DNA of 16,117 bases from an uncultured Mycoplasmatota bacterium (GCA_946491675.1 CAMLYN010000012.1:1-16117); one strand, 5' to 3'. Positions 1 to 6,993 are shown, counted from the first letter of the stretch. Numbers and translations: made by a program. The notes: generated by a model not told the origin, from the sequence alone.

Positions 1-58
1 AGATAATAAATTAGTTGATAGTTGGGGTAATAGATGTGATAAATATATTAAAAATTAA
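1..58 (+). CDS. C-terminal tail of an upstream gene (partial)
   Basis: An open frame enters the window from the left (codons from base 2) and ends at TAA 56-58. It gives about 18 residues ending DSWGNRCDKYIKN. The composition (Trp, Cys, Lys, Asn) looks like real coding sequence, and the next promoter starts 20 bases after the stop. The fragment is too short to assign a family. It could be another small prepilin-like or secreted protein in series with the next gene, but that is a guess. Confidence 0.45.
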   Translation, partial: DNKLVDSWGNRCDKYIKN

Positions 59-77
59 TTATATTATTCTATAGTGA

Positions 78-106
78 TTGACAAAGTATTTTAAATAATG
101 TAGAAT
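78..106 (+). promoter_or_regulatory. Sigma-A-type promoter of the prepilin-like gene
   Basis: A perfect -35 TTGACA (78-83) is followed by a 17-base spacer and a -10 TAGAAT (101-106). Transcription would start near 112-113, leaving only about 13-23 bases before the candidate start codons at 126 and 135. Confidence 0.75.
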
Positions 107-125
107 TTATTATAGAAAGTAAGAG

Positions 126-587
126 ATGATTGCTATGTTTAAAGCAATAAAAGAAAAAAATATGTTGAAAAATGGTTTTACTTTATTAGAACTATTAGCA
201 GTAATTATTATTTTAGCGATTATTGTCGTAATTGCAACTCCAATAATTATTGATGTTATAGAAAATTCAAAAGAAAGTGCTAATCAAAGAAGCATTGAAG
301 GATATGCCAAAGCGGTTAAAAATGAATATTATAATCAACAAGCAAGAGGTTTAATTCCGAATATTGATGAAGAGTTTTTATCTAATGTAGATACAAGTGG
401 AAATGAAATAACTTGTGAAAAAGTTTTATATAATGATAAGTATAGTGTTGTTTTATCTAATTGTGTTATTGCCGAAGATACTAGTAAAAAGTATTGTTAT
501 GCCAATGATAAACATTATCAATGTGACGATAATGAATATTTAACTATTTTGGCTGATAGTAGTGAAGATACATCTTCGAGTAATTGA
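126..587 (+). CDS. Type IV prepilin-like protein (pseudopilin)
   Basis: This is a small secreted or pilus-type protein of 153 residues counted from ATG 126. ATG 135 is also possible and leaves the mature protein unchanged. The class III signal is clear: a basic leader, then K-N-G17 followed by F18-TLLELL with Glu at mature position +5, then a hydrophobic helix (about 18-43) ending in a Pro-containing segment. In this family a prepilin peptidase cuts after the Gly and methylates the Phe, and the hydrophobic helix packs into the pilus core. The C-terminal domain has four Cys (97, 113, 124, 133) that could form two disulfides, and the extreme C-terminus is Ser/Asp-rich. No pilus ATPase, membrane platform or peptidase gene lies in the window, so this is an orphan. 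It could be a ComG-like competence pseudopilin or part of an uncharacterised surface pilus. It has its own promoter and terminator, so it is probably monocistronic. Confidence 0.85.
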   Translation: MIAMFKAIKEKNMLKNGFTLLELLAVIIILAIIVVIATPIIIDVIENSKESANQRSIEGYAKAVKNEYYNQQARGLIPNIDEEFLSNVDTSGNEITCEKVLYNDKYSVVLSNCVIAEDTSKKYCYANDKHYQCDDNEYLTILADSSEDTSSSN

Positions 588-613
588 TTTTTTGAAGCTT
601 ATATTTAAAATGT

Positions 614-639
614 AACGATTTATTTAATAAATCGTTTTT
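614..639 (+). terminator. Intrinsic terminator of the prepilin-like gene
   Basis: A perfect 9-bp inverted repeat, AACGATTTA (614-622) and TAAATCGTT (628-636), encloses a 5-base loop and runs into a T tract (635-639). Confidence 0.85.
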
Positions 640-689
640 GTCTATTTACTGTCAAAATTATAATAATTAATCAAAAAATAACTAAAATA

Positions 690-698
690 TGATATAAT
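690..698 (+). promoter_or_regulatory. Extended -10 promoter of the LCP gene
   Basis: TGATATAAT is a perfect extended -10 (TG 690-691, TATAAT 693-698). No good -35 lies 16-18 bases upstream. Transcription would start near 705. An ATG at 697 overlaps the -10 box and so cannot be in the mRNA. This fixes the start codon of the LCP gene at 718. Confidence 0.75.
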
Positions 699-717
699 GT
701 TGCAAGTGGTGAGGTTA

Positions 718-2646
718 ATGAAAAAATTAAATTTTAATAAAATTTTATTTGTAATTATGTCATTTTTAGTTATATTATTTACAATTTTTCTGATAAGTGC
801 TAATATTATACCTTTAAAATATTTAATTTTAATTATAATTGTGTTGTTATTATGGTTAATTGGTTTGTTTTTCTTACTTATTTTTAAAACAAAACGAGGT
901 AAAAATAAAAAAAGAAAAATAACAGGCTATGTTTTAAGTGGTTTACTAGTTATTATTATGATAATTGCTTTTTACTATATTAATATTACTTTGGGATTTT
1001 TTAAAGGTTTTGGAAATAATCGTTATAAAGAAGAAAATTATTTAGTTTTAGTATTACAAGATAGTAGTTTTGAATCTTTAAGTGATTTAACTAATATCGG
1101 TTATACTTCAAATGAATTATCAAATATAAATGAAGCTTTAACAAAATTAAATGAAGAAATAACAATTGAAAATAAAAAGTATGATGATACAGTTACTATG
1201 TTTGATGATTTAATAAATCAAGAAATAGATTCAGTATTAATTGAAGATTCTTCGATGAATATTTTGTATGAACAACATAAAGAATATGAAGGAAAGTTTA
1301 GAACGTTATATACTATAAATATTAAAACAGAAATTGAAATTGCAAAAGAAGCAGATGTAACTAATCAACCATTTACTATTTATATAAGTGGAATTGATTC
1401 ATATGGAAGTATTGCTACTGTTTCTAGAAGTGATGTTAATATGGTAGCAACCATTAATCCTAAAACTAAGCAGGTATTATTAATTTCTGCACCTCGTGAT
1501 TATTATGTTCAATTAAGAGGAACTACTGGTTATAAAGATAAATTAACGCATGCTGGTATTTATGGTATTGAGACTTCTGTTGGAACATTAGAAGATTTAT
1601 TGGATGTAGATATTAATTATTATGTTAGAGTCAATTTTTCATCAGTTGAAAAAATTGTCGATGCTTTAGGTGGCGTTGATGTATATTCTAAATATAGTTT
1701 TACTAGTTCAAAAGCCAGTGGAGGTACTTATTATTTTAGTAAAGGTTATAATCATATGAATGGTAATCAAGCTTTAGCTTTTTCAAGAGAAAGAAAGGCT
1801 GCTGGTTTAGTTGGTGGAGATCGTGCGAGAGGAGAAAACCAACAAGCAGTAATTGATGGTATTATTAGAAAAGCTACTAGTCCTGCTATTATAACTGGTT
1901 ATAGCAAAATATTAAATTCATTAAAAGATTCTTTTCAAACTAATATGTCTGATACTGACATACAAAAATTAATTAAGATGCAGTTAAATGATATGGCAAG
2001 TTGGAATATAACTAGTCATAATTTAGATGGTGGAGATGGAAATGAGTATACTTATTCTTATCCAAATAGTAAAGCTTATGTAATGTTACCATACGAAGAA
2101 ACAGTAATAGAAGCGCAAAATTTAATCGATAGAGTAATTGCTGGCGAGGTTTTAGATAGTAGTTATGATAAAGAGGCTAGTGATATAAACGACCCAGTTT
2201 ATGTTGAACCAAAACCAGAGCCAAAACCGGATCCTGAACCAGAAGAACCAGAAATAACAGGAACATTGCCAACTATTAGTTTTGATTCTGATACAATAAC
2301 AATTTGCCAAGGACAAAGTTATAATCTTATGACTGGAGTAATTGTTAATGATATTGAGGATGAATTATTATTTTTAACTCCGAAAGTTACAACTGATATA
2401 ATAGATACTTCAACATTAGCAGTTGGTAATTATACGATTACTTATACTGTTACCGATAGTGATGGTAATATAGTAACTGCTACTAGAACATTAACTGTAA
2501 AAGTAGATATAAATGGTGATGGAATTCCTGATGATGAAGTGGATCCTATTGATCCACCAACAGAACCAGAAGAGCCAGAGGAACCTGTTGATCCGGAGAT
2601 TCCTGAAGAGCCAGAAACACCAAATGACAATGAACCTGTCGAATAG
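718..2646 (+). CDS. LytR-CpsA-Psr (LCP) family cell-wall ligase with Ig-like tail
   Basis: LCP enzymes transfer undecaprenyl-linked glycopolymers (teichoic acid, capsule) to peptidoglycan at the outer membrane face. I start the protein at ATG 718 (642 residues), because GGTGAGG (708-714) sits just upstream and the ATG at 697 lies in the promoter. Three hydrophobic helices occupy roughly residues 4-25, 32-58 and 69-93. The LCP catalytic domain spans about 217-390: SRSD (236-239), the PRD pair (259-261), the SRER stretch (356-359) and the GDRARGENQQ block (367-376), which carries the conserved Arg residues that bind the lipid pyrophosphate. After a Pro/Glu/Lys linker (about 494-512) comes an Ig-like beta domain (about 515-595), a Ca-binding-type loop DINGDGIPDDEVD (597-609), and a Pro/Glu-rich end. 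Ordinary LCP proteins are 300-400 residues, so the tail is an addition. The role in polymer attachment is family knowledge; the substrate is unknown. Confidence 0.9.
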   Translation: MKKLNFNKILFVIMSFLVILFTIFLISANIIPLKYLILIIIVLLLWLIGLFFLLIFKTKRGKNKKRKITGYVLSGLLVIIMIIAFYYINITLGFFKGFGNNRYKEENYLVLVLQDSSFESLSDLTNIGYTSNELSNINEALTKLNEEITIENKKYDDTVTMFDDLINQEIDSVLIEDSSMNILYEQHKEYEGKFRTLYTINIKTEIEIAKEADVTNQPFTIYISGIDSYGSIATVSRSDVNMVATINPKTKQVLLISAPRDYYVQLRGTTGYKDKLTHAGIYGIETSVGTLEDLLDVDINYYVRVNFSSVEKIVDALGGVDVYSKYSFTSSKASGGTYYFSKGYNHMNGNQALAFSRERKAAGLVGGDRARGENQQAVIDGIIRKATSPAIITGYSKILNSLKDSFQTNMSDTDIQKLIKMQLNDMASWNITSHNLDGGDGNEYTYSYPNSKAYVMLPYEETVIEAQNLIDRVIAGEVLDSSYDKEASDINDPVYVEPKPEPKPDPEPEEPEITGTLPTISFDSDTITICQGQSYNLMTGVIVNDIEDELLFLTPKVTTDIIDTSTLAVGNYTITYTVTDSDGNIVTATRTLTVKVDINGDGIPDDEVDPIDPPTEPEEPEEPVDPEIPEEPETPNDNEPVE

Positions 2647-2655
2647 ACAGGTTTT
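2633..2655 (+). terminator. Terminator overlapping the LCP stop codon
   Basis: An 8-bp inverted repeat, AACCTGTC (2633-2640) and GACAGGTT (2646-2653), encloses the loop GAATA and is followed by a short T run. The TAG stop (2644-2646) spans the loop and first stem base. The T tract is only four bases, so read-through is possible. Confidence 0.65.
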
Positions 2656-2682
2656 AAATTGTCATAAATTTAGACAAAATTA

Positions 2683-2711
2683 TTGAAATAAATTATTAAA
2701 AATGGTAAGAT
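2683..2711 (+). promoter_or_regulatory. Promoter of the PfkB-smr pair
   Basis: TTGAAA (2683-2688), a 17-base spacer and TAAGAT (2706-2711) with the extension TG at 2703-2704. Transcription would begin at about 2718, right at the ribosome binding site GGTGAT (2719-2724). The leader is therefore extremely short. An alternative weaker pair is TAGACA 2671-2676 with TATTAA 2694-2699. Confidence 0.65.
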
Positions 2712-2728
2712 ATATATGGTGATAATAA

Positions 2729-3616
2729 ATGAAGATATTATGTTTAGGACATGCTACATACGATGTAACCCTTCCTTTAGATGAATTTCCAACCGAAAAT
2801 ACTAAAAACAGAATTCAAGAAAGAATTGAATGTGGTGGGGGGCCAGCTAGTACAGCAGCTTATTTATTAGGATGTTGGGGTGCTGATGTTTATTTTGCTG
2901 GGATAGTTGGTAATGATTATTATGGACATAAAATTAAAGAAGAGTTTAAAAAAGTACATGTCAATACTGATTATTTAGAATTAAGGAATGGTCATGATAC
3001 TACTTCAAGTATTGTACTTGCAAATAAAGCAAACGGTTCAAGGACGACATTTGCTTATAAACCAAAAAAAGTGGAAATGAAACCATTTAAATTGGATTTC
3101 GAACCTAATGTAATTTTAATTGATGGTCAGGAGTATGAAAGAAGTTTAGAAGTTTTAAACAAGTATCCTAATGCTTTAACAATTATTGATGCTGGAAGAG
3201 ATCGTCCAGAAGTTATTCATTTATGTAAATTAGTCAAATGGGTAGCTTGTTCAAAAGACTTTGCCGAAAAGGTTACAGGATTAGATATTGATTATAGTGA
3301 TTTTAATTCTTTAAAAAAAGTGTATGGCAAATTAAAAGAAATGTTTAACAATGAAATTGTTATCACATTAGAAGATAAAGGTTGTTTTTACAAAAATGAA
3401 ATAATTAAGTCAGTTCGTTTAAAAACTGTTGATTCAACTGGAGCTGGTGATATATTTCATGGTGCTTTGACATATTATTTAGCTAGAGGATATGATGCTT
3501 TTAATGCTTTAAGATTAGCTAATTATGCTGGCGCTATTTCTGTAAGTAGAGTAGGAACAAGAAATTCAATTCCAACAAAAGAAGAGATGGAAGCAGTTTA
3601 TAATGAGTTTAAATGA
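2729..3616 (+). CDS. PfkB family carbohydrate/nucleoside kinase
   Basis: This is a 295-residue cytoplasmic kinase of the ribokinase/PfkB family, which transfers phosphate from ATP to a sugar or nucleoside hydroxyl. The N-terminal signature is present as CGGGPAS (35-41), a variant of the usual GGNxxN substrate-binding motif. The C-terminal signature is TVDSTGAGDIFHGAL (233-247), with the anion-hole Gly-Ala-Gly and catalytic base D241. The order and length (about 300) match the family. The substrate cannot be named from sequence: ribokinase, fructokinase, 2-keto-3-deoxygluconate kinase and adenosine kinase-like members share these motifs, and no transporter or isomerase is next to it. The start ATG 2729 is preceded by GGTGAT at a good distance. 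Its last 14 bases overlap the Smr gene, so the two are co-transcribed and probably translationally coupled. The stop is TGA. Confidence 0.88.
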   Translation: MKILCLGHATYDVTLPLDEFPTENTKNRIQERIECGGGPASTAAYLLGCWGADVYFAGIVGNDYYGHKIKEEFKKVHVNTDYLELRNGHDTTSSIVLANKANGSRTTFAYKPKKVEMKPFKLDFEPNVILIDGQEYERSLEVLNKYPNALTIIDAGRDRPEVIHLCKLVKWVACSKDFAEKVTGLDIDYSDFNSLKKVYGKLKEMFNNEIVITLEDKGCFYKNEIIKSVRLKTVDSTGAGDIFHGALTYYLARGYDAFNALRLANYAGAISVSRVGTRNSIPTKEEMEAVYNEFK

Positions 3617-3875
3617 AATAATATTTATTGATAATTTACCAACTTTAGATTTACATGGTTTTGATCGAGAAACGGCTCGTGTTGCCATTAATGATTTTAT
3701 TATTGATAATTTAAAGATGAAAAATAATTTTATCGTTATTATTCATGGAATAGGTAGTGGTATTTTAAAAGATACAACTCAAAAAGTTTTAGAGCATAAT
3801 AAAAATGTTTTAGAATACAAAATATATCCATTTAATGTTGGATGTACAATTGCTTATATAAATTTGACAAAATAA
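3603..3875 (+). CDS. Stand-alone Smr-domain protein
   Basis: This 90-residue protein consists almost entirely of a Smr (small MutS-related) domain. The signature LDLHG (16-20) comes near the start and the loop IHGIGSG (47-53) in the middle, matching the DLHG and HGxG motifs of the family. Smr domains bind and can nick nucleic acid. They occur at the C-terminus of MutS2 or alone, and recent work on MutS2/SmrB links them to cleavage of mRNA at collided ribosomes. Whether this minimal version is a nuclease is not known. It starts inside the PfkB gene (14-base overlap) with no strong ribosome binding site, suggesting translational coupling. Its last codons (N-L-T-K) are also the -35 box of the next promoter (3864-3869), so its 3' end doubles as a regulatory site and no terminator separates it from the next gene. 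Confidence 0.85.
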   Translation: MSLNEIIFIDNLPTLDLHGFDRETARVAINDFIIDNLKMKNNFIVIIHGIGSGILKDTTQKVLEHNKNVLEYKIYPFNVGCTIAYINLTK

Positions 3876-3891
3876 AAAAAGATGCTATAAT
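3864..3891 (+). promoter_or_regulatory. Promoter P1, copy A
   Basis: TTGACA (3864-3869), a 16-base spacer and TATAAT (3886-3891) with TG at 3883-3884. Both hexamers are perfect, so this is predicted to be a very strong promoter. Its -35 lies inside the last codons of the Smr gene. Transcription would begin near 3898, giving an 85-base leader. Confidence 0.85.
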
Positions 3892-3922
3892 ATAGGCAAC
3901 AAACGAGAAAAAGCCCACAAAG

Positions 3923-3951
3923 TTGACAAAAGTATAATTTTGTGGTAGCAT
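3923..3951 (+). promoter_or_regulatory. Promoter P2, copy A, with inverted repeat
   Basis: TTGACA (3923-3928), a 17-base spacer and TAGCAT (3946-3951) with TG at 3943-3944. The inverted repeat ACAAAA (3926-3931) N6 TTTTGT (3938-3943) lies across the -35 and spacer and is kept in copy B. In this copy longer arms CCACAAA (3915-3921) and TTTGTGG (3939-3945) also match. It could be an operator, or in P1 transcripts an RNA hairpin upstream of the ribosome binding site. Confidence 0.65.
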
Positions 3952-3982
3952 ATATGGCAATTAAAAAAGAGGGGGAATTTAT

Positions 3983-5461
3983 ATGTATGAAGAAAGAAGA
4001 AACACATTTAATTTAAGAGACATAGTTTTACAATTATTATTAGTTATTTTGTTTGTTTTCATTATGATTTGGTTGTTCCCAACTAAAAGTTATTTAAAGG
4101 AAAACTTTGTTGGAAAAGACGAGATTAGTAGTGAGATTGCAATGCAATTAGAAGGATTGTATGGACGATTATTTACTGACAACATTGAAAGTATGCGTGA
4201 TGCGGCACAAGGATATTTTACTAATGAAAGATTACCAAAAAATGTTGGTGATTCAGTTACTTTAACTTTAGACGAAATGTTAGAGAAAAAATTAGTATTA
4301 TCATTTAGAGATAGTAACAATAAAACTTGTGATGTTAATAGTTCTTATGTTCAAGTTACTAAGATGAATGATGAATATCAAATGAAAGTTCAATTATCAT
4401 GTTCAGATTATGAAGATTATATTATAGTTTACATGGGATGTTATGATTATTGTGATTCTGATATTTGTGTTAAAGAAGAAACACCTGCCAAACCAACTAC
4501 ACCAAATAAACCAAATAAACCAAATAAACCAAGTGAACCAAGTGAACCTGAAACACCTATTGTTAATAAAAAATATGAATATGAGTATCGTTTAATAACA
4601 CAAAACACATATTCTGATTGGGGTCCATGGTCTAAATGGTCTACTAATAAAGTGACTTCAAATACTTTAAGACAAGTTGAAATCGACAAACGTAATGAGT
4701 TAGTAAGATATGAAACAGAAACATATTATGTTGATGAAACTCATACTGAATATAAAACTGAAACTATCCGAGTAGAAAATGGTGTTGATCGTATTGTTGT
4801 TGGTACTAAAGTAGTTGATACAAAACCAGCTAAGGGTGGTACAACTTCTCAAAAACAATATACTAATGCTATTAAAAATACTACTTCAGGTGGTTATAGT
4901 GATTGGTCATATCGTGGTTATACTACTTCTAAATATGCTTTATCATCTAGTAATACTACAAAATATGAATATGTTAGTCATAAGACAACTGTAGATTGTT
5001 CAGATGTTTGTAAAAATGTAACTGTTTATACTTATAAAAAATATACAAGAACTTATAATTCTGGTTCTACAACTTATTCTTGTCCTTCTGGATATACAAA
5101 AGAAGGATCAGGTTCTAGTACAAAATGTTATAAATATGTAACTACTGGTTCAGGAAATTTATCATGTTCTTCTTATGGTAGTGATTATAAATTAAGTGGA
5201 TCAAATTGTATTAAAACTGTTAACGTATACAAAGATGTTCCTAAATATGATACTGTAACTATTACAGTTCCAGAAACAGTAACAGAAAGAGTTAAAAAAA
5301 CTAGAAAAGTTCCTATTTATGAAAAATTAACATATTACCGTTATCGTGTCCGTGAACAATTAACTGAAGCTGGTATTACTTATAAATGGAGTACAAGTAA
5401 GAATGATAAGAAATTATTAGCAGCTGGTTATGAGTTGACAGGTAATAAAAGAGAAGTGTAA
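3983..5461 (+). CDS. Membrane-anchored extracytoplasmic protein, Tyr/Thr-rich with Cys pairs
   Basis: I do not recognise a named family for this 492-residue protein. A basic N-terminus precedes one hydrophobic helix (about 13-32), so the rest is predicted to lie outside the cell. The first outer domain (about 38-165) contains Cys 116, 140, 153, 157 and 162. A linker of PNK and PSE triplets (about 174-191) follows. The second part begins with a Trp cluster SDWGPWSKWS (211-220), reminiscent of thrombospondin type 1 or the WxxW beta modules of Firmicute surface proteins, and a weaker SDWSY at 306-310. A C-terminal region rich in Tyr, Thr, Ser and Lys includes two short Cys loops (C367-C382 and C395-C409) of similar layout, like tiny disulfide hairpins. 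It ends with YYRYRVRE (451-458) and a KWSTS motif. There is no sortase signal. The start ATG 3983 follows G5 (3971-3975). Expression is probably strong, from P1/P2 shared with the gene at 8010. Confidence 0.8.
   Translation: MYEERRNTFNLRDIVLQLLLVILFVFIMIWLFPTKSYLKENFVGKDEISSEIAMQLEGLYGRLFTDNIESMRDAAQGYFTNERLPKNVGDSVTLTLDEMLEKKLVLSFRDSNNKTCDVNSSYVQVTKMNDEYQMKVQLSCSDYEDYIIVYMGCYDYCDSDICVKEETPAKPTTPNKPNKPNKPSEPSEPETPIVNKKYEYEYRLITQNTYSDWGPWSKWSTNKVTSNTLRQVEIDKRNELVRYETETYYVDETHTEYKTETIRVENGVDRIVVGTKVVDTKPAKGGTTSQKQYTNAIKNTTSGGYSDWSYRGYTTSKYALSSSNTTKYEYVSHKTTVDCSDVCKNVTVYTYKKYTRTYNSGSTTYSCPSGYTKEGSGSSTKCYKYVTTGSGNLSCSSYGSDYKLSGSNCIKTVNVYKDVPKYDTVTITVPETVTERVKKTRKVPIYEKLTYYRYRVREQLTEAGITYKWSTSKNDKKLLAAGYELTGNKREV
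4502..4546 (+). repeat. Nine-base tandem repeat encoding a PNK/PSE linker
   Basis: Five 9-base units in frame: CCAAATAAA three times (4502-4528), then CCAAGTGAA twice (4529-4546). They encode (Pro-Asn-Lys)3(Pro-Ser-Glu)2. Because the unit is a multiple of three, slippage would change spacer length without breaking the frame. Confidence 0.9.
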
Positions 5462-5476
5462 AATCACTTCTTTTTT
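5452..5476 (+). terminator. Terminator overlapping the stop of the 3983 gene
   Basis: A 7-bp inverted repeat, AGAAGTG (5452-5458) and CACTTCT (5465-5471), runs into a T tract to 5476. The TAA stop (5459-5461) forms part of the 6-base loop. Confidence 0.8.
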
Positions 5477-5478
5477 GT

Positions 5479-5507
5479 TTGACTTTTACTAATATGTGTG
5501 TTAAAAT
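5479..5507 (+). promoter_or_regulatory. Promoter of the 5542 gene
   Basis: TTGACT (5479-5484), a 17-base spacer and TAAAAT (5502-5507) with TG at 5499-5500. It directly follows the preceding terminator. The expected start is near 5514, and the ribosome binding site is AGGTGAG (5530-5536). Confidence 0.8.
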
Positions 5508-5541
5508 TAAAGAGAATAGAGGAAAATCGAGGTGAGATAAG

Positions 5542-5961
5542 ATGAAAGAGACTTACATATTTGAATATGTTAATGAAAATGAATTTAGAAAATACGAACG
5601 TTCTTTGAAAAAATACAATATGTTGGCATATAAAAAACTGTATTTTTCATTTTATCCATCTTTTAAAGAAGGTAAATTTTTAGGTGAAGTAGTTTCAGTT
5701 GATGAAGCTAATAATGCAAAAAATTATGAATTAAAGTTACCAACTGATGCAATGTTTTCTAAGGTTCATGGTGATATAAAACTTCACTATACTGTCTATG
5801 AAAGTAAAAAAATTGTAATGCTTGATAAAATTACTCCAGAAGGTATTTTAGGGGAAGGACATCAATCAGAGTTAACTACTTATAAAGGTGTTATGATTTC
5901 TAAAGAAAACCAGGAAAAAGATATATTTAAAATTAATTTATTAAAAATGTTACAAAAATAA
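5542..5961 (+). CDS. Hypothetical protein, 139 residues
   Basis: I do not recognise this protein. It has no signal peptide or membrane helix, so it is probably cytoplasmic. It is charged (many Lys/Glu) and alternates short beta-type stretches with loops: YIFEYVNENEFRKYERSLKK at the start, a central FLGEVVSVDEANNAKNYELK region, then IKLHYTVYESKKIVMLDKI and a short C-terminal helix KINLLKMLQK. There is no Cys and no obvious catalytic motif. It has its own good promoter, a strong ribosome binding site (AGGTGAG, five bases before ATG 5542) and a terminator, so it is a genuine single-gene unit. Codon use matches its neighbours. Function is unknown. Confidence 0.8.
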   Translation: MKETYIFEYVNENEFRKYERSLKKYNMLAYKKLYFSFYPSFKEGKFLGEVVSVDEANNAKNYELKLPTDAMFSKVHGDIKLHYTVYESKKIVMLDKITPEGILGEGHQSELTTYKGVMISKENQEKDIFKINLLKMLQK

Positions 5962-5990
5962 AGCTCTAATTAAATTAGAACTTTATTTTT
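5960..5990. terminator. Bidirectional terminator between convergent genes
   Basis: AAAGCTCTAAT (5960-5970) pairs with ATTAGAACTTT (5974-5984) with one mismatch. The stem is extended by flanking A/T bases and has T runs on both strands (TTATTTTTTATT on +, TTTATTTTTGT on -). It serves the + gene ending at 5961 and the - gene ending at 6007. Confidence 0.8.
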
Positions 5991-6006
5991 TATTAAACAT
6001 GTTTAT

Positions 6007-6993
6007 TTAATTTTTAACCATTACTTTATCAGTTAAATTTTCTTCTTTAATTTTTTCTTCATAAGCGATAGGCATTGCTATAACATGTCTATTTTTTAAT
6101 AAATCAAAATATGCCTCATTTAAAGTTGTTAAATTGTCAGCAAAATACATTTGTTTTAAATATGCTTGTTTGATATATCCTTTATTAAATTGTAATTCTA
6201 ATTCAAGTACAGTTGGGAATGTATTCGTTATATCAGAAAGAGAGGGAACAGCAACATTCAAAATATTATGTTTATCTATTCCTGCAACATATTTATGAGC
6301 ATGTCCATGAAGCACAATTATTGAATTTTTAAGTATTAGTTTATTTTCTTTTAAATGATGAAATAAAAGTATTTTGTCATTCTTAATATTCACGTATGAG
6401 TAACCGTATCCACCAACTACAATATCGTGACGATAGTTTCTAATAATTTCAATTATGTCTTGAGCTCCAAAGTTCCAAGCACTCTTATCATGGTCGCCAC
6501 CTACTGTAAAGGTTAATATATTTTTATCAAAAGGATAATTTTTGATAAAATGTTCGATTTGATCATAAATATTTTTGATAGTTTTCTCACCCTTAGAAAA
6601 ACTACCATCAATCATATCACCACAACAAAGTATAATATGAATGTCACTTTTAACACAATAATCAAAAACTTTATCTAATAAATCTAATCTTTCTAATTTA
6701 TTACCAAAATGCAAATCAGAAATTATCATACATTTTATAGTAGTATCTTTGTGATTAGTAATTATACTGTTTGTATTATCAAAAGTTTCGCTTAAACTCT
6801 TGTCATTGTTAATCGGTCTATAAACAATAGAACCATCAGAATAATACTTTCTTCTATAAAATAACCCCTTATTTCTTAAGTTAGTTAAATTGTTATATAA
6901 TTGCTTATTAGAAATTTGCAGTATAGTACATATTTCATTGCATGTTTTTCCTTCTTTTATCAATTGTATTAGTTTCGTTGTTTGATCTGTCAT
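6007..6993 (-). CDS. Metallophosphoesterase with N-terminal helix-turn-helix
   Basis: This 328-residue protein joins two parts. Residues about 1-60 look like a helix-turn-helix: KLIQLIKEGKTCNEICTILQ followed by a probable recognition helix (about 27-40) and a basic beta wing (FYRRKYYSDGSIVYRP). Residues about 86-270 are a calcineurin-like metallophosphoesterase with the metal-binding blocks in order: SDLHFG (92-97), GDMIDG (125-130), GGDHD (165-169, where most members have GNHD/E), FHH (211-213) and HGHAH (229-233). Such enzymes use two metal ions to hydrolyse phosphodiesters or phosphomonoesters; the substrate here is unknown. The Asn-to-Asp change is in the block that normally contacts metal and phosphate. 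The C-terminus (about 270-328) has no recognised domain. ATG 6993 follows GGGGG (7004-7008). It stands opposite to its left neighbour and behind the unknown gene at 7113. Fusion with HTH suggests action on nucleic acid, or regulation of its own expression (inference). Confidence 0.85.
   Translation of the reverse strand: MTDQTTKLIQLIKEGKTCNEICTILQISNKQLYNNLTNLRNKGLFYRRKYYSDGSIVYRPINNDKSLSETFDNTNSIITNHKDTTIKCMIISDLHFGNKLERLDLLDKVFDYCVKSDIHIILCCGDMIDGSFSKGEKTIKNIYDQIEHFIKNYPFDKNILTFTVGGDHDKSAWNFGAQDIIEIIRNYRHDIVVGGYGYSYVNIKNDKILLFHHLKENKLILKNSIIVLHGHAHKYVAGIDKHNILNVAVPSLSDITNTFPTVLELELQFNKGYIKQAYLKQMYFADNLTTLNEAYFDLLKNRHVIAMPIAYEEKIKEENLTDKVMVKN

Larger units (their letters stand above)
3860..3985 (+). 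repeat. Shared promoter-leader block, copy A
   Basis: This stretch is closely matched by 7869-8012. Segment 1 (3860-3902) equals 7869-7911 over 43 bases with one difference (C 3885 versus T 7894). Segment 2 (3923-3985) aligns with 7951-8012 from TTGACA through the G5 ribosome binding site to the ATG, with only scattered changes. The middle linker differs in length, 20 bases here and 39 in copy B. The block carries two promoters, an inverted repeat and the ribosome binding site GAGGGGG. Confidence 0.85.

Noticed and set aside
697..717. ATG 697 as the start of the LCP protein (seven extra residues)
   Set aside because: It lies in the TATAAT box of the promoter; GGTGAGG before ATG 718 fits far better.
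2442..2630. Open frame on the - strand (62 codons, Ser/Gly-rich)
   Set aside because: A mirror of the Pro/Glu-rich repeat coding in the LCP gene; no ribosome binding site or promoter.
4090..4689. Two open frames on the - strand within the surface protein gene
   Set aside because: They are antisense to a well-supported gene and the second reads the tandem repeat backwards (LGLFGLFG); no start signals.
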